This document shows, in pieces, positions 16,847-25,456 of a stretch of DNA of 32,737 nucleotides. The stretch spans positions 1 through 32,737 of the forward strand of contig JAUYTX010000035.1 in assembly GCA_030695025.1 (NCBI GenBank), read 5' to 3'. The notes under the pieces are model-generated. The model was not told the origin of the DNA, ran no database searches, and saw nothing but the letters and a program-made list of their open reading frames with translations. This DNA is from Bacteroidales bacterium. GTDB lineage: Bacteria > Bacteroidota > Bacteroidia > Bacteroidales > UBA932. Both the position numbers and the translations under genes were made by a program. The number at the start of each line of letters is the position of its first letter. Positions within the stretch are counted from its first letter, which is position 1.

Positions 16847-17920
16847 ACGCAGCTTCTGGTAGTGGCAAAACATTAGCTCTTCGTTTTCGTTGCGTAGGTG
16901 CATGCCGTTGCCCAAGCAGTAGCGGAATTGCTTGCAATCCTGGCAGATTCCGTTTTTTGCCCAGCTTCGGTCACGAAACTTTTGAAACCCGTTGTTCCAG
17001 ACATCTATGAACGAATCTTTGTAGATGTTGCCCTGGTAAAAATTTGCCCTAATACTCGGGCAACCCGATATGGAACCATCTGCCAATACCGAAGCAACCG
17101 TAACACCTGCCTGGCAACTGTAAAACCCATCTCTCACCTCGGCCTCGTAACCTCCCAGAAACCCTTCACATCCATATGAAACTTTAATTAAACCCTCTTT
17201 TCTGGTCTGAGCAATAAACTCCATTAACCTTTTAAACTGCTCGCTGCTCAAAGTGAGCTGGCTGTCTCCGGCTGCCCTGCCTGCCGGAAATACTGTAAAC
17301 AGCCTCCACTGCTTTACACCAATTGAAATGAGAAAACCTCTGAATTGCTCAAGCGAATCTAAATTCCTGGGATTTGCACAAGTGACAATATCCCACACCA
17401 CCTCACTCTCATTTGTCAGCATCTTAACTGCTTCCAAAGCATTTGCGTAACTGCGGGCATTGCAGCGCATCCAGTTGTGTTCCTGCTCAAACCCATCAAG
17501 ACTTACAGTCATTGTGTGCAAGCCCGATCGCATTAGTGATTCGAGTCTGTCACGTGTCAATGCCAGCCCGTTGGTAACCACTCCCCACGGGAAACCTCTG
17601 CGGTAAAGCTCAAGGCCGCACTCCTCAAGGTCTGCCCTGAGTAGTGCCTCTCCACCGGTGAAAATTATTAAAACTTTATTTGGATTTACGTGCGGTGTGA
17701 TTTCATCAATTACCTTGAAAAAATCGCCGGCCGGCATATCGTTCACAGCTGAATTGTGTTTGCAGTCGCTTCCGCAATGGCGGCAATTAAGATTACACCT
17801 TAAGGTACACTCCCAGAAAAGTGTGCGAAGAGGGTGTTCGTTTACAACTCGTTTGTATTGCAGGCGAAACAGCTCCAACCCTGCTCTTTTTCTGAGAATG
17901 ATCCCTTTGGCTGCGGACAT
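16844..17920 (-). CDS. Radical SAM/SPASM enzyme of the rSAM/lipoprotein system
   Basis: The 358-residue protein has the radical SAM cluster motif CNLNCRHC (Cys42, Cys46, Cys49), the glycine-rich FTGGEALLR, and a C-terminal SPASM-like region with Cys-rich stretches (SCQAGVTVASVLADGSISGC, then GICQDCKQFRYCLGN and a final FCHY) that should bind auxiliary Fe-S clusters. Such enzymes modify peptides or proteins. About 230 bp upstream on the same strand is a small lipoprotein gene; this pairing corresponds to the rSAM/lipoprotein families defined in TIGRFAMs (TIGR04133 with TIGR04134, from memory). The probable substrate is therefore the lipoprotein, though no chemistry is established. The stop codon lies in the dispersed repeat copy B. 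Confidence 0.88.
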   Translation of the reverse strand: MSAAKGIILRKRAGLELFRLQYKRVVNEHPLRTLFWECTLRCNLNCRHCGSDCKHNSAVNDMPAGDFFKVIDEITPHVNPNKVLIIFTGGEALLRADLEECGLELYRRGFPWGVVTNGLALTRDRLESLMRSGLHTMTVSLDGFEQEHNWMRCNARSYANALEAVKMLTNESEVVWDIVTCANPRNLDSLEQFRGFLISIGVKQWRLFTVFPAGRAAGDSQLTLSSEQFKRLMEFIAQTRKEGLIKVSYGCEGFLGGYEAEVRDGFYSCQAGVTVASVLADGSISGCPSIRANFYQGNIYKDSFIDVWNNGFQKFRDRSWAKNGICQDCKQFRYCLGNGMHLRNENEELMFCHYQKLR

Positions 17921-17991
17921 CGTGTAAAAATGTTGAATGCGGAAATTGTGTTTAAAATGCGGGCTAAGTAGTTTGTTATTTGTGTTTTATC

Positions 17992-18140
17992 ATGAATAAT
18001 TCAACTGTGCAAATCTTCCTTCAAGATTTGTTATGAACGAATTATTTTGTGCGAATTTTTTTGTTCAAAATTTTATGAATGAATTATTCTTTAAAAAATT
18101 TCTGTACAAATCTTTCTGAACGAATTACTCTTCGAGAGCC
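17992..18140. repeat. About 3.5 imperfect repeats of a 42-bp unit
   Basis: Units begin at about 17992, 18033, 18075 and 18117 with ATGAATAAT/TGAACGAATTA-type starts and share TGTGC(G/A)AAT and TTCAA(G/A)ATTT blocks. The period is 41-42 bp. Read on the plus strand, units 2 and 3 form a 28-codon frame (18033-18119) made of two similar 14-residue halves beginning MNELF; this is more likely a by-product of the repeat than a gene. The array sits between the lipoprotein stop and the radical SAM start, so both genes are on the opposite strand to that frame. Confidence 0.6.
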
Positions 18141-18151
18141 TTATCACATTA

Positions 18152-18610
18152 TTATTTACTATTAAGTTTCACGGTAATCTCTTTGGTGGCTTCTCCTTTA
18201 TACCACGATGAAGATCCGTCTTTAAGCTCTGTCGTTTTAATTTCAACGGTTTGCTCTTTTGTTGCGAATTCTCCGTTCAGAGAGCCGTCAACATCTTCAA
18301 ATGTCAGGCTGAAAGATATGTCTCTGGGGAATTCTCTAATGTAGCTTTTGACAAACTGGCCGTTTGCATCGGTAGTTAGAGTTTTAAAGTCGTAATAGCT
18401 GTCTTGTGGCAATCCCGATTTACCGATTGTTACCTGAATACCGGGTATTGGCATATTTGAATTATCGGTAACCCTTCCTTTGACTGAATAGTTTGCATTT
18501 GGGGTGCCATATTCAACAGGCATATCCCAAGGTTCGCAGGAGCTAAATCCAAGAACAGATAAAAAAGCTGTAAGAAGCCATCCGCTCACTTTTTGGTACC
18601 TGATTTTCAT
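18152..18610 (-). CDS. Small lipoprotein, partner of the radical SAM enzyme
   Basis: From the ATG at 18610 the protein has 152 residues. The signal peptide ends in the lipobox LGFSSC with Cys25 as the lipidated residue; longer starts (to 18658) would put extra residues before the signal. After EPWDMPVEYGTP comes a carboxypeptidase-regulatory-like beta domain (YSVKGRVTD, PIPGIQVTIG, TDANGQFVKSY), followed by a C-terminal strand-rich tail. The YGTPNANYSVKG stretch and the adjacent radical SAM gene identify it as the lipoprotein of the Bacteroidetes rSAM/lipoprotein system. It is likely exported to the outer membrane. It may be modified in the cytoplasm first, but the modified residue cannot be guessed. 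A pentanucleotide array lies 56-170 bp upstream. Confidence 0.82.
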   Translation of the reverse strand: MKIRYQKVSGWLLTAFLSVLGFSSCEPWDMPVEYGTPNANYSVKGRVTDNSNMPIPGIQVTIGKSGLPQDSYYDFKTLTTDANGQFVKSYIREFPRDISFSLTFEDVDGSLNGEFATKEQTVEIKTTELKDGSSSWYKGEATKEITVKLNSK

Positions 18611-18643
18611 GATATTATAATTATGATGATTAATTCTGAACCC

Positions 18644-18651
18644 TAAATATA
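18644..18651 (-). promoter_or_regulatory. Possible -7 box for the lipoprotein gene
   Basis: On the minus strand this reads TATATTTA, one base off TAnnTTTG, 34 bp upstream of the ATG at 18610. The -33 position would fall at about 18671-18675, inside the edge of the pentanucleotide array; no TTTG is seen there. Confidence 0.25.
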
Positions 18652-18665
18652 ATTGCAAATCTTAA

Positions 18666-18780
18666 ATGACACGATGCGATATGATATGATATGATATGAT
18701 ATGATATGGTATGATATGGTATGATCTAATGCGAACTAATGTGATTCGATATAATGCGACCTAATGTGATTAAATTAAAT
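18666..18780. repeat. Degenerate pentanucleotide (ATGAT)n array, about 23 units
   Basis: From 18666 to 18780 the sequence keeps a strict 5-bp register. The centre has five exact ATGAT units (18681-18705) followed by alternating ATGGT and ATGAT (18706-18725). The flanks hold variants such as GCGAT, CTAAT, GTGAT and TAAAT. No gene is present. The array lies directly upstream of the lipoprotein gene and could affect its transcription by changing length. Confidence 0.8.
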
Positions 18781-18842
18781 CAACTCACTTATACATAAGA
18801 TGCAAAAAGGTGTAGTTTTGTTGCATTTGAAACAATAAAAAA

Positions 18843-18900
18843 ACCTCCACCTGAAGTATTTACCAGTAAAGGCAAATCGTCGGGCGGAGGTCGTTTTTTT
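18843..18900. terminator. Hairpin terminator downstream of ferritin
   Basis: ACCTCCACC at 18843-18851 faces GGCGGAGGT at 18883-18891. On the minus strand all nine pairs form (one G-U) and the stem runs into TTTTTTTATTG, so it should stop transcripts coming from the ferritin gene. On the plus strand there is one A-C mismatch, but a seven-T run also follows. The 31-nt loop holds a small inner palindrome TTTACCAGTAAA. Confidence 0.65.
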
Positions 18901-18917
18901 GATTTTTTAAAAAAGAT

Positions 18918-19052
18918 TGCTACATTTTAATGTTATGCATTTTTAAACAATGTATTTACAGTTATGTAATTAGCTGAATGCATTTGCATTAAAAGGCAGC
19001 AGATCCGTTTCTTTACTGTTATCGGGTGCTACATTTAATGTTATGCAGTTTT
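18918..19052. repeat. Direct repeat of the ferritin 3' end
   Basis: The segment TGCTACATTT(T)AATGTTATGCA plus T-rich bases occurs at 18918-18944 and again at 19027-19052. The second copy includes the ferritin stop codon and last codons. The gap between the terminator and ferritin has no gene. This looks like an old local duplication, about 109 bp apart. Confidence 0.6.
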
Positions 19053-19556
19053 GGTTGCGTCAACAAATACTCTGGTTGCAAGCTCTTTGTCAAGCATATA
19101 GATTGCAGCTCCGTTATCACCTACCAGTTTAAGTTGGTCGATAATTGCCAAAGCTGCCTCCTCCTCTTCTGCTTGCTCGTCAATGAACCACTGAAGCATA
19201 TTAGCTGTTGCATGATCTCTCTCTTTCAGAGCAACTTCGTAGCAATTGTGAATCATGTCGGTAACTTTGCATTCGTGCTCATAGGTGCTGTCAAACACAG
19301 CCTGTATATTTTTCCAGTTGCTCTCAACGGCAGCTATCGGTTCAACCTTAGCCTCACCTCCGCGACTGATTATGTAATCAAATATCTTTAGTGCGTGCGA
19401 CATCTCTTCCTGATATTGAACTCTCATCCAGTTTGCAAAGCCTGCATAGCCTTTCTGAGCAAAATAAGAAGACATTGAAAGATATAGATTTGCACTCCAA
19501 AACTCGGCATTAACCTGCTTGTTTAGAATATCCTGAACATTTTTATTGAATCTCAT
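19041..19556 (-). CDS. ftnA: Non-haem ferritin
   Basis: This is a 171-residue bacterial ferritin, which oxidises Fe(II) and stores it in a 24-subunit cytoplasmic shell. The ferroxidase residues fall at the expected places, one residue later than in E. coli FtnA: Glu18, Glu51 and His54 (in QEEMSHA), Glu95, Gln128 and Glu131. Glu50, Glu127 and Glu130 could provide the third iron site. The length is typical, and the start ATG is supported by the conserved N-terminal helix. The histidine kinase gene ends 76 bp upstream on the same strand. A terminator lies about 150 bp downstream. Confidence 0.97.
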   Translation of the reverse strand: MRFNKNVQDILNKQVNAEFWSANLYLSMSSYFAQKGYAGFANWMRVQYQEEMSHALKIFDYIISRGGEAKVEPIAAVESNWKNIQAVFDSTYEHECKVTDMIHNCYEVALKERDHATANMLQWFIDEQAEEEEAALAIIDQLKLVGDNGAAIYMLDKELATRVFVDATKTA

Positions 19557-19632
19557 GATTATAATAGTTTTCGTTAATAATTTGGTTTGACTATAAAGTT
19601 ACAAAAAATTTGCCAAGAGAGCCTTGTCAGGA

Positions 19633-21795
19633 CTAATTGGCAGATTTTTTCAAACGAAAACTGAACTGCGAACCCTTTCCTACTTCAGACTCAAGCCACA
19701 TCTCTCCTCCCAACAATCCAACATACTCTTTAACAATAGATAATCCAAGCCCGGTGCCTCCATATACACGCCTTCCATTTGATTCAACCTGAGCAAAACG
19801 TTCAAAGATTCTCTCCTTATCCTCTTCCGAAATACCTATTCCGGTGTCTTTAACATACAATTGAACTGTCTCTCCCTCGTCAATGCATCCAATTTCAATA
19901 AAACCCTCGGGCGTAAACTTGATTGCATTATTCAAAAGGTTTGTAATAATCTGCTGTATCTTAATCTTATCTGATAAAACATCTATTGATTTGTTTTTTG
20001 GCAAGGCCAGTTTCAAATCAACTTTAAGGTTTTGCTTTTTGAAAAAGTAATAGGTCTCTCTTAAAGTAAGAAGCACATCAAAGTTCTCTTTGATGACAGA
20101 GACTTGACCAGACTCAATTTTTGCGATGTCCATAATATCATTTATGGTTGACAACAATCTGTGTGCGCTGGTGTTTATAATTTGGGCATACTCCCTGTGT
20201 TCTCTGTTTTCAATATCTTCAGAAAGCATTTCAGAGAAACCGATAATACCGTTAAGAGGAGTCCTGATTTCGTGACTCATATTTGCCAAAAAGGCAGTCT
20301 TTAATCTGTTACCCTGCTCTGCACTCTCCTTTGCCTCCTTGAGTCTGTTCAACATTGTAATACGCTCAATAAAAATCCCGATTGTATTCGCAAAAATCTC
20401 AAACAGCATTAAATCCTCTTCGGTATAAGCCTCTTCGTCATGATAATCCTGAACTGCTGCAACCCCTATCACCTCTTTAAGAGAAGAGTCCATCAGGGGT
20501 GCTCCCAACCATACTGGAGAATACTCTCCTACCGATTCCAACGGAAACTGCTCTGCAATCTCTTTTTCGGTCTGGCTGTTTATTAGCATTCCCTTGCCTG
20601 TCATCCTAACAAAATCGGTCAATGAGTTGTGAAGAGAATAATTTTCAATGTCATCAACAGTATCGTATTCATCTACGTAGTAAGGAAATTTGTATTTATC
20701 CTTCTCTTTATCGTATAGGGCAATATAGAAATTGTCTGCTTTAATAACCTTCTTCATATGGAAGTGGATCTTCTCTATGAAAATTTTCAACTCCTGGTCA
20801 ACAAGCGAAAGCCTTGATAGATAAAGTAATACCTCCTGAAGTTCTCTCTTTTTGTGCTTGACTGTAACATCGCGTATAATTGCACCTACACCCAGTTTGT
20901 TTTTCCCTAAATTAATCGGGAATTTGGTAGTTTCAGTAATTTTCCCATTGAACAGCTCCTCAAAAATTACAATATCCCCAGTGGTGATAACTTCATTGTC
21001 TGTCACAATATAACGATTGCTGTGACTTTTGTCATAAACCTGCAGATCAGTCAACCCTATAAGTTGCTCTCGTGTTTTGCCTGCCATCTTGCAAAACATA
21101 TCGTTTACAACAATGTATTTACCATTTTCGTCTTTCATAAACATCATGTCGCTGTTTCTGTTTACAAAAGAGTCATATCTGGCTTCACTTACTTCCAACT
21201 CCTCTTTGACTTTGTGGTTATTCATCCGGTTTATCAGAAGTCTGCCTACCAAAATAGCAAAAAGAGGATAAATTACTAAAATGGGCAATGTCATTGTCTG
21301 GAAAGTGTTTGCACGAACGGCCTCTCCCTTGACAAGGAATATTGAGAGAAACATACAGAAATGGGCCAGGAAACTGACAATAACCAGATCTACCATATAG
21401 TTTCGTTTTCTCCAGGAAGGTCTGTACATTTTCCACAGAATTCCCACAGATGCAGATGTAATTATTGTTGCAATACCCATCCAAACACCGGAGCCTCCCA
21501 TAAAGAAACGGTATATACCAATAACAATTGCTGCAATTATTGTGGCAAAAGGGCCAAAAAACAGCCCGGCATTTACCAGCAGAACCGTTCTTGTGTCAAA
21601 AACCAATCCGGGTGAAAGAGTCCAGGGTGTATTCATCAAAAGAACACCTACAGCTCCAATGATTAAGCCGGCGTAAACTTTGTTCGCCCGGCTTCTGAAT
21701 TTCTTTTCGCTCTCCCAAACTATATCATAAATCAGGGTAAATGCCAGCAAAATGGCAACATTTTGAAGCAACCCTACAATTAATGATTTATCCAT
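19633..21795 (-). CDS. Sensor histidine kinase with LytS-like membrane domain, PAS and GAF
   Basis: The 720-residue protein starts with about six hydrophobic segments (residues 1-195) resembling the 5TM-5TMR_LYT sensor module (GLIIGAVGVLLMN, VLLVNAGLFFGPFATIIAAIVIGIYR, GGSG). A PAS domain (about 205-325) and a GAF domain (about 335-480) follow. The HisKA domain carries the phospho-accepting His508 in MSHEIRTPLNG, and the HATPase region (about 610-718) has the N box (NLLNNAIKFTP), DTGIGI and GGTGLGLSIV. No receiver domain or response-regulator gene is in the window, so it is an orphan here. The ligand is unknown. The divergent patatin gene is 101 bp away. Confidence 0.92.
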   Translation of the reverse strand: MDKSLIVGLLQNVAILLAFTLIYDIVWESEKKFRSRANKVYAGLIIGAVGVLLMNTPWTLSPGLVFDTRTVLLVNAGLFFGPFATIIAAIVIGIYRFFMGGSGVWMGIATIITSASVGILWKMYRPSWRKRNYMVDLVIVSFLAHFCMFLSIFLVKGEAVRANTFQTMTLPILVIYPLFAILVGRLLINRMNNHKVKEELEVSEARYDSFVNRNSDMMFMKDENGKYIVVNDMFCKMAGKTREQLIGLTDLQVYDKSHSNRYIVTDNEVITTGDIVIFEELFNGKITETTKFPINLGKNKLGVGAIIRDVTVKHKKRELQEVLLYLSRLSLVDQELKIFIEKIHFHMKKVIKADNFYIALYDKEKDKYKFPYYVDEYDTVDDIENYSLHNSLTDFVRMTGKGMLINSQTEKEIAEQFPLESVGEYSPVWLGAPLMDSSLKEVIGVAAVQDYHDEEAYTEEDLMLFEIFANTIGIFIERITMLNRLKEAKESAEQGNRLKTAFLANMSHEIRTPLNGIIGFSEMLSEDIENREHREYAQIINTSAHRLLSTINDIMDIAKIESGQVSVIKENFDVLLTLRETYYFFKKQNLKVDLKLALPKNKSIDVLSDKIKIQQIITNLLNNAIKFTPEGFIEIGCIDEGETVQLYVKDTGIGISEEDKERIFERFAQVESNGRRVYGGTGLGLSIVKEYVGLLGGEMWLESEVGKGSQFSFRLKKSAN

Positions 21796-21896
21796 AAAGT
21801 TTAAAAGGCCTGTCTAAGTGAATCCCATGATAAAAATAGGTAAAAAAATATTCATACAGTATATTTATTTTACTGGCGATAATTTTTTTTCTGATA

Positions 21897-22985
21897 ATGA
21901 TTTTATTTAGTAAATTCGTGATAATTGAAAATATTGAATCTAAGCAACTTAATCTATCATTTAACTTGAAAACAATTCTATCTATTGATGGCGGAGGCAT
22001 CCGGGGGGTACTGCCCGCTGCAATAATTTCGCACCTCGAGAGGCGTTTGCAGAAAGAAAATAAAAATCAGGATCTTAGGGTTGCGGATTTTTTTGATCTG
22101 TTGTCAGGTACATCGGCCGGAGGTATTTTGACCTGTCTGTATCTGACTCCTAAAAACGGTAAAATAGATAACAGGCCCAAATACACCGCAAAAGAGATTC
22201 TCGATTTTTACACCGAGCTGGGGCCTGTGCTATTCAGGCGTTCACCGGCGTATCTTCTAAAATCGGGATTTGGGTTGTTCAGAAGCAGGTACAGCGAAGA
22301 TGCCCTGTATGAGTTCTCACATAGAATTGTAGGAGATACATATATATCCGGGGTGTTGAAAGATTGCCTTATTACCGCTTATGATCTAAGTAGCAGAAAG
22401 GCGCTTCTCTTTAGCAAGTATTCAACTGTTAAATATGGCGATATGGCCGATTATAAGCTATGCGACATTGTAAAATCGACATCTGCCGCTCCAAGCTATT
22501 TTATACCTGCTCAGATATTTGCAAAGGATCTTTCACCAAGGCATCTTGTTGATGGAGGGGTATATGCAAACAACCCTGCAATGTGTACCATTGTTGAGGC
22601 AAAAAAATTGTGGCCAACACTTGAAGTTTCAGATTTGTTTATGATTTCTGCGGGAACAGGAAAGGTTATAAAGCCATATCACTACCACAAAACAAAAAAA
22701 TTTGGATATATCCACTGGCTTAACCCCATACTGGACATATTAATGTCGTCTGTTGCCGAAACAATTGATTATCAAGCTCAACAACTTTTTAGAATAAATG
22801 GAGTTCCTGAGAACTACATTCGTATAGAGCCCCCTCTTTTAACTGCAGACATAAGAATTGACAAGGCCTCCAGGTTAAATATTAAAAAACTGGAATCAGC
22901 CGCACAACACTACATTGACCACAACTCCGAACTCTTTGACTCACTATGTAAGAGACTTTCAGAAAAAGTGGCCAAAAATGATTAA
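21897..22985 (+). CDS. Patatin-like phospholipase
   Basis: This 362-residue cytoplasmic-looking acyl hydrolase has the full patatin active site: the oxyanion-hole motif DGGGIRG at 31-37, the nucleophile Ser73 in GTSAGG, and the catalytic Asp219 in VDGGVYANNP. It has no signal peptide. Phospholipase or acyl-ester hydrolase activity is expected; the lipid is unknown. Only 24 bp separate it from rfbA, so it is probably the first gene of the rhamnose operon. Anti-phage CapV effectors belong to this fold, but no cyclic-nucleotide synthase is nearby. The ATG at 21897 is the furthest upstream; a later start near residue 24 would still keep the active site. Confidence 0.88.
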   Translation: MILFSKFVIIENIESKQLNLSFNLKTILSIDGGGIRGVLPAAIISHLERRLQKENKNQDLRVADFFDLLSGTSAGGILTCLYLTPKNGKIDNRPKYTAKEILDFYTELGPVLFRRSPAYLLKSGFGLFRSRYSEDALYEFSHRIVGDTYISGVLKDCLITAYDLSSRKALLFSKYSTVKYGDMADYKLCDIVKSTSAAPSYFIPAQIFAKDLSPRHLVDGGVYANNPAMCTIVEAKKLWPTLEVSDLFMISAGTGKVIKPYHYHKTKKFGYIHWLNPILDILMSSVAETIDYQAQQLFRINGVPENYIRIEPPLLTADIRIDKASRLNIKKLESAAQHYIDHNSELFDSLCKRLSEKVAKND

Positions 22986-23009
22986 ATTCGCATTCTAAAA
23001 CAGCTTATT

Positions 23010-23885
23010 ATGAAAGGCATCGTACTTGCCGGAGGTTCCGGTACGCGACTATATCCGATAACTAAAGGGGTTTCAAAACAACTTCTGCCAATTTACGATA
23101 AACCAATGGTTTACTATCCCATTTCGGTCCTTATGCTGGCTGGAATCAAAGAGATATTGATAATCTCGACCCCTGAAGATCTTCCGGGTTTCAAGAGGTT
23201 GCTGGGTGATGGCAGTGATTACGGGGTAAAATTTGAATATGCCCCTCAACCCTCTCCGGACGGGCTAGCTCAGGCTTTCATAATCGGAAAAGAGTTTATC
23301 GGTAATCAAACAGCCTGTCTTGTTTTGGGAGACAATATTTTTTATGGTCAGAATTTTACCGGAATGTTAAAAGAGGCTGTAAGAGATGCTAAGGAGAGAG
23401 GCACTGCAACAGTTTTCGGTTATTATGTGAACGACCCGCAGCGCTACGGAGTTGCAGAGTTTGATAAAAACGGAAAGGTCCTGAGCATTGAGGAAAAGCC
23501 TCAGAAACCTAAGAGTAATTACGCAGTTGTAGGGCTATACTTCTACCCAAATAAGGTAATTGAAGTTGCACACAGCATTAAGCCATCGGCAAGAGGCGAA
23601 CTGGAAATTACAACTGTAAATCAGGAATTTCTTAAAGAGGGTAAACTTAAGGTTCAGACTTTAGGCCGAGGATTTGCATGGCTGGATACAGGCACACACG
23701 ATTCACTTTCAGAGGCTTCCGGCTTTGTCGAGGTGATTGAAAAAAGGCAGGGGCTAAAGATTGCCTGTCTTGAAGAGATTGCCTTTAATCAGGGATGGAT
23801 TACAAAAGAGAGACTTTTACAGATATCGGAATCGATGTCAAAAAACCAATACGGACAATACCTTAAAGACCTTACCATAAGATGA
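23010..23885 (+). CDS. rfbA: Glucose-1-phosphate thymidylyltransferase
   Basis: This is the first enzyme of dTDP-L-rhamnose synthesis, joining dTTP and glucose 1-phosphate. The 291-residue protein has the signature [20 protein letters not shown] from residue 8, then [20 protein letters not shown] and the typical [11 protein letters not shown]. The length is standard for RmlA. It overlaps rfbC by 4 bp (ATGA), showing tight operon structure. Confidence 0.97.
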   Translation: MKGIVLAGGSGTRLYPITKGVSKQLLPIYDKPMVYYPISVLMLAGIKEILIISTPEDLPGFKRLLGDGSDYGVKFEYAPQPSPDGLAQAFIIGKEFIGNQTACLVLGDNIFYGQNFTGMLKEAVRDAKERGTATVFGYYVNDPQRYGVAEFDKNGKVLSIEEKPQKPKSNYAVVGLYFYPNKVIEVAHSIKPSARGELEITTVNQEFLKEGKLKVQTLGRGFAWLDTGTHDSLSEASGFVEVIEKRQGLKIACLEEIAFNQGWITKERLLQISESMSKNQYGQYLKDLTIR

Positions 23886-24448
23886 ATATCATAAAGACAC
23901 AACTTGACGGTGTTTTATTAATAGAACCAAAAGTATTTAACGACAGCAGAGGCTATTTTTTTGAGTCTTTCTCGGCAGCTAAATTTGAGCAGGAGGTTTG
24001 CAATACCCGCTTTATTCAAGACAATGAATCAAAGTCCTCTTACGGAGTTCTCAGGGGTTTACATTATCAGCTCTCCCCATTTTCACAAAGCAAACTGGTA
24101 AGGGTTGTTACAGGTGCAGTGCTTGATGTGGCAGTAGATATCCGTAAAGGTTCCCCTACTTTCGGACAATATGTGTCAGCAGTGTTGAGTGAAGAGAATA
24201 AAATGATGATGTTTATTCCAAGAGGATTTGCACATGGATTTCTGGTTCTGAGTCCGGATTGTGTTTTCAGCTATAAGTGTGATAACTACTACAACCCGGC
24301 AAGTGAGGCATCAATAATCTGGAACGACCCTGCAATTAATATTGACTGGCAGATTCCGGTAAATGATATAATTTTAAGTGAAAAAGATAAATTGCACCCG
24401 CTGTTAAAAGATGCAAAGCTGTTCGATTACAGCGAAAATCTTTACTAA
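23882..24448 (+). CDS. rfbC: dTDP-4-dehydrorhamnose 3,5-epimerase
   Basis: This 188-residue cupin-fold epimerase converts dTDP-4-keto-6-deoxyglucose to the rhamno form. The catalytic His61 is in LRGLHYQ and the acid Tyr131 is in [21 protein letters not shown] near residue 21 and [10 protein letters not shown] near 111 are family motifs. It overlaps rfbA and is followed by a 75-bp gap before rfbD. Confidence 0.97.
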   Translation: MNIIKTQLDGVLLIEPKVFNDSRGYFFESFSAAKFEQEVCNTRFIQDNESKSSYGVLRGLHYQLSPFSQSKLVRVVTGAVLDVAVDIRKGSPTFGQYVSAVLSEENKMMMFIPRGFAHGFLVLSPDCVFSYKCDNYYNPASEASIIWNDPAINIDWQIPVNDIILSEKDKLHPLLKDAKLFDYSENLY

Positions 24449-24523
24449 GTAAAAATTTTCATGTAACAGCTTATCAAGTACAAATTTATAAAGTACCTTT
24501 TTTCAAGAATAAATACTCTGCAA

Positions 24524-25408
24524 ATGGCAAATATTCTAATAACAGGATCAAAAGGACAACTTGGGAGTGAACTCAGGGAGTTGCTGATTGCAGATAAAAT
24601 TCACAATTATCACTTTACTGACCTGCCCCAACTTGATATAACAAACGAAAGTGATGTGGTAAACTATCTTGATATCAATAATATAGAATTAATTATCAAT
24701 TGTGCCGCCTATACCGCAGTTGATAAGGCAGAGGAAGATCCACAAACTGCAGCACTTGTAAACGGCTCTGCGCCGGGAATACTGGCACGCCACGCAGCAA
24801 AAAGAGGAATATCACTTATTCACATATCAACAGACTATGTCTTTGACGGAAAGGCATCGTTACCTTACAAAGAGGATCACCCAACTGAGCCATTCTCAGC
24901 TTACGGAAGAAGCAAACTTGAGGGAGAGAGAGAGATTATTGATGCCGGAGGAGAGTACATAATTATCAGGACATCATGGCTATACTCTGCTTTCGGGAGT
25001 AATTTTGCCAAGACAATTCTTAGGCTTTCATCTGAAAGAGAGTCAATTGATGTTGTTTTTGATCAGGTTGGAACCCCTACCTATGCTACTGATTTGGCAA
25101 AAGTTATCATTCAGTTGTTAACCAGAAAATTTAACCGTGAAAGCGGGCAAAACCCTGTCTCAGGAATTTATCACTACTCCAACGAGGGTGTGTGTAGCTG
25201 GTACGACTTTGCAAATGAAATAGTTAAATTGAGTGGAAACACTTGCAGGGTTAATCCTGTTACAAGTGACAAATTCCCCACAAAAGCCTTTAGACCTCAA
25301 TACTCGGTATTGGATAAGGGAAAAATCAAATCCCATATGGGAATTGAGATTCCCCACTGGAAGGAGTCTTTGAAGGATCTTTTTTTAAAAATATACGACA
25401 ACGAGTAA
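24524..25408 (+). CDS. rfbD: dTDP-4-dehydrorhamnose reductase
   Basis: This 294-residue NAD(P)H-dependent reductase carries out the last step to dTDP-L-rhamnose. The nucleotide motif GSKGQLG is at 8-14, the catalytic stretch ISTDYVFDG contains Thr103, and Tyr127 and Lys131 sit in AYGRSK. RTSWLY and FDQVGTPTYA are typical RmlD segments. It is fourth in the patatin-rfbA-rfbC-rfbD-rfbB order. Confidence 0.96.
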   Translation: MANILITGSKGQLGSELRELLIADKIHNYHFTDLPQLDITNESDVVNYLDINNIELIINCAAYTAVDKAEEDPQTAALVNGSAPGILARHAAKRGISLIHISTDYVFDGKASLPYKEDHPTEPFSAYGRSKLEGEREIIDAGGEYIIIRTSWLYSAFGSNFAKTILRLSSERESIDVVFDQVGTPTYATDLAKVIIQLLTRKFNRESGQNPVSGIYHYSNEGVCSWYDFANEIVKLSGNTCRVNPVTSDKFPTKAFRPQYSVLDKGKIKSHMGIEIPHWKESLKDLFLKIYDNE

Positions 25409-25456
25409 CTATAACCTAAAGATTAAATAATAGTTACGAAGAATAAACATAATACT

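Noticed and set aside
17992-18140. Repeats as a CRISPR array
   Set aside because: The units are adjacent, imperfect and without spacers, and no cas gene is present.
21897-22985. Patatin-like protein as a CBASS (CapV-like) anti-phage effector
   Set aside because: No CD-NTase, ubiquitin-like or other defence gene is nearby; the gene runs into the rfb operon instead.
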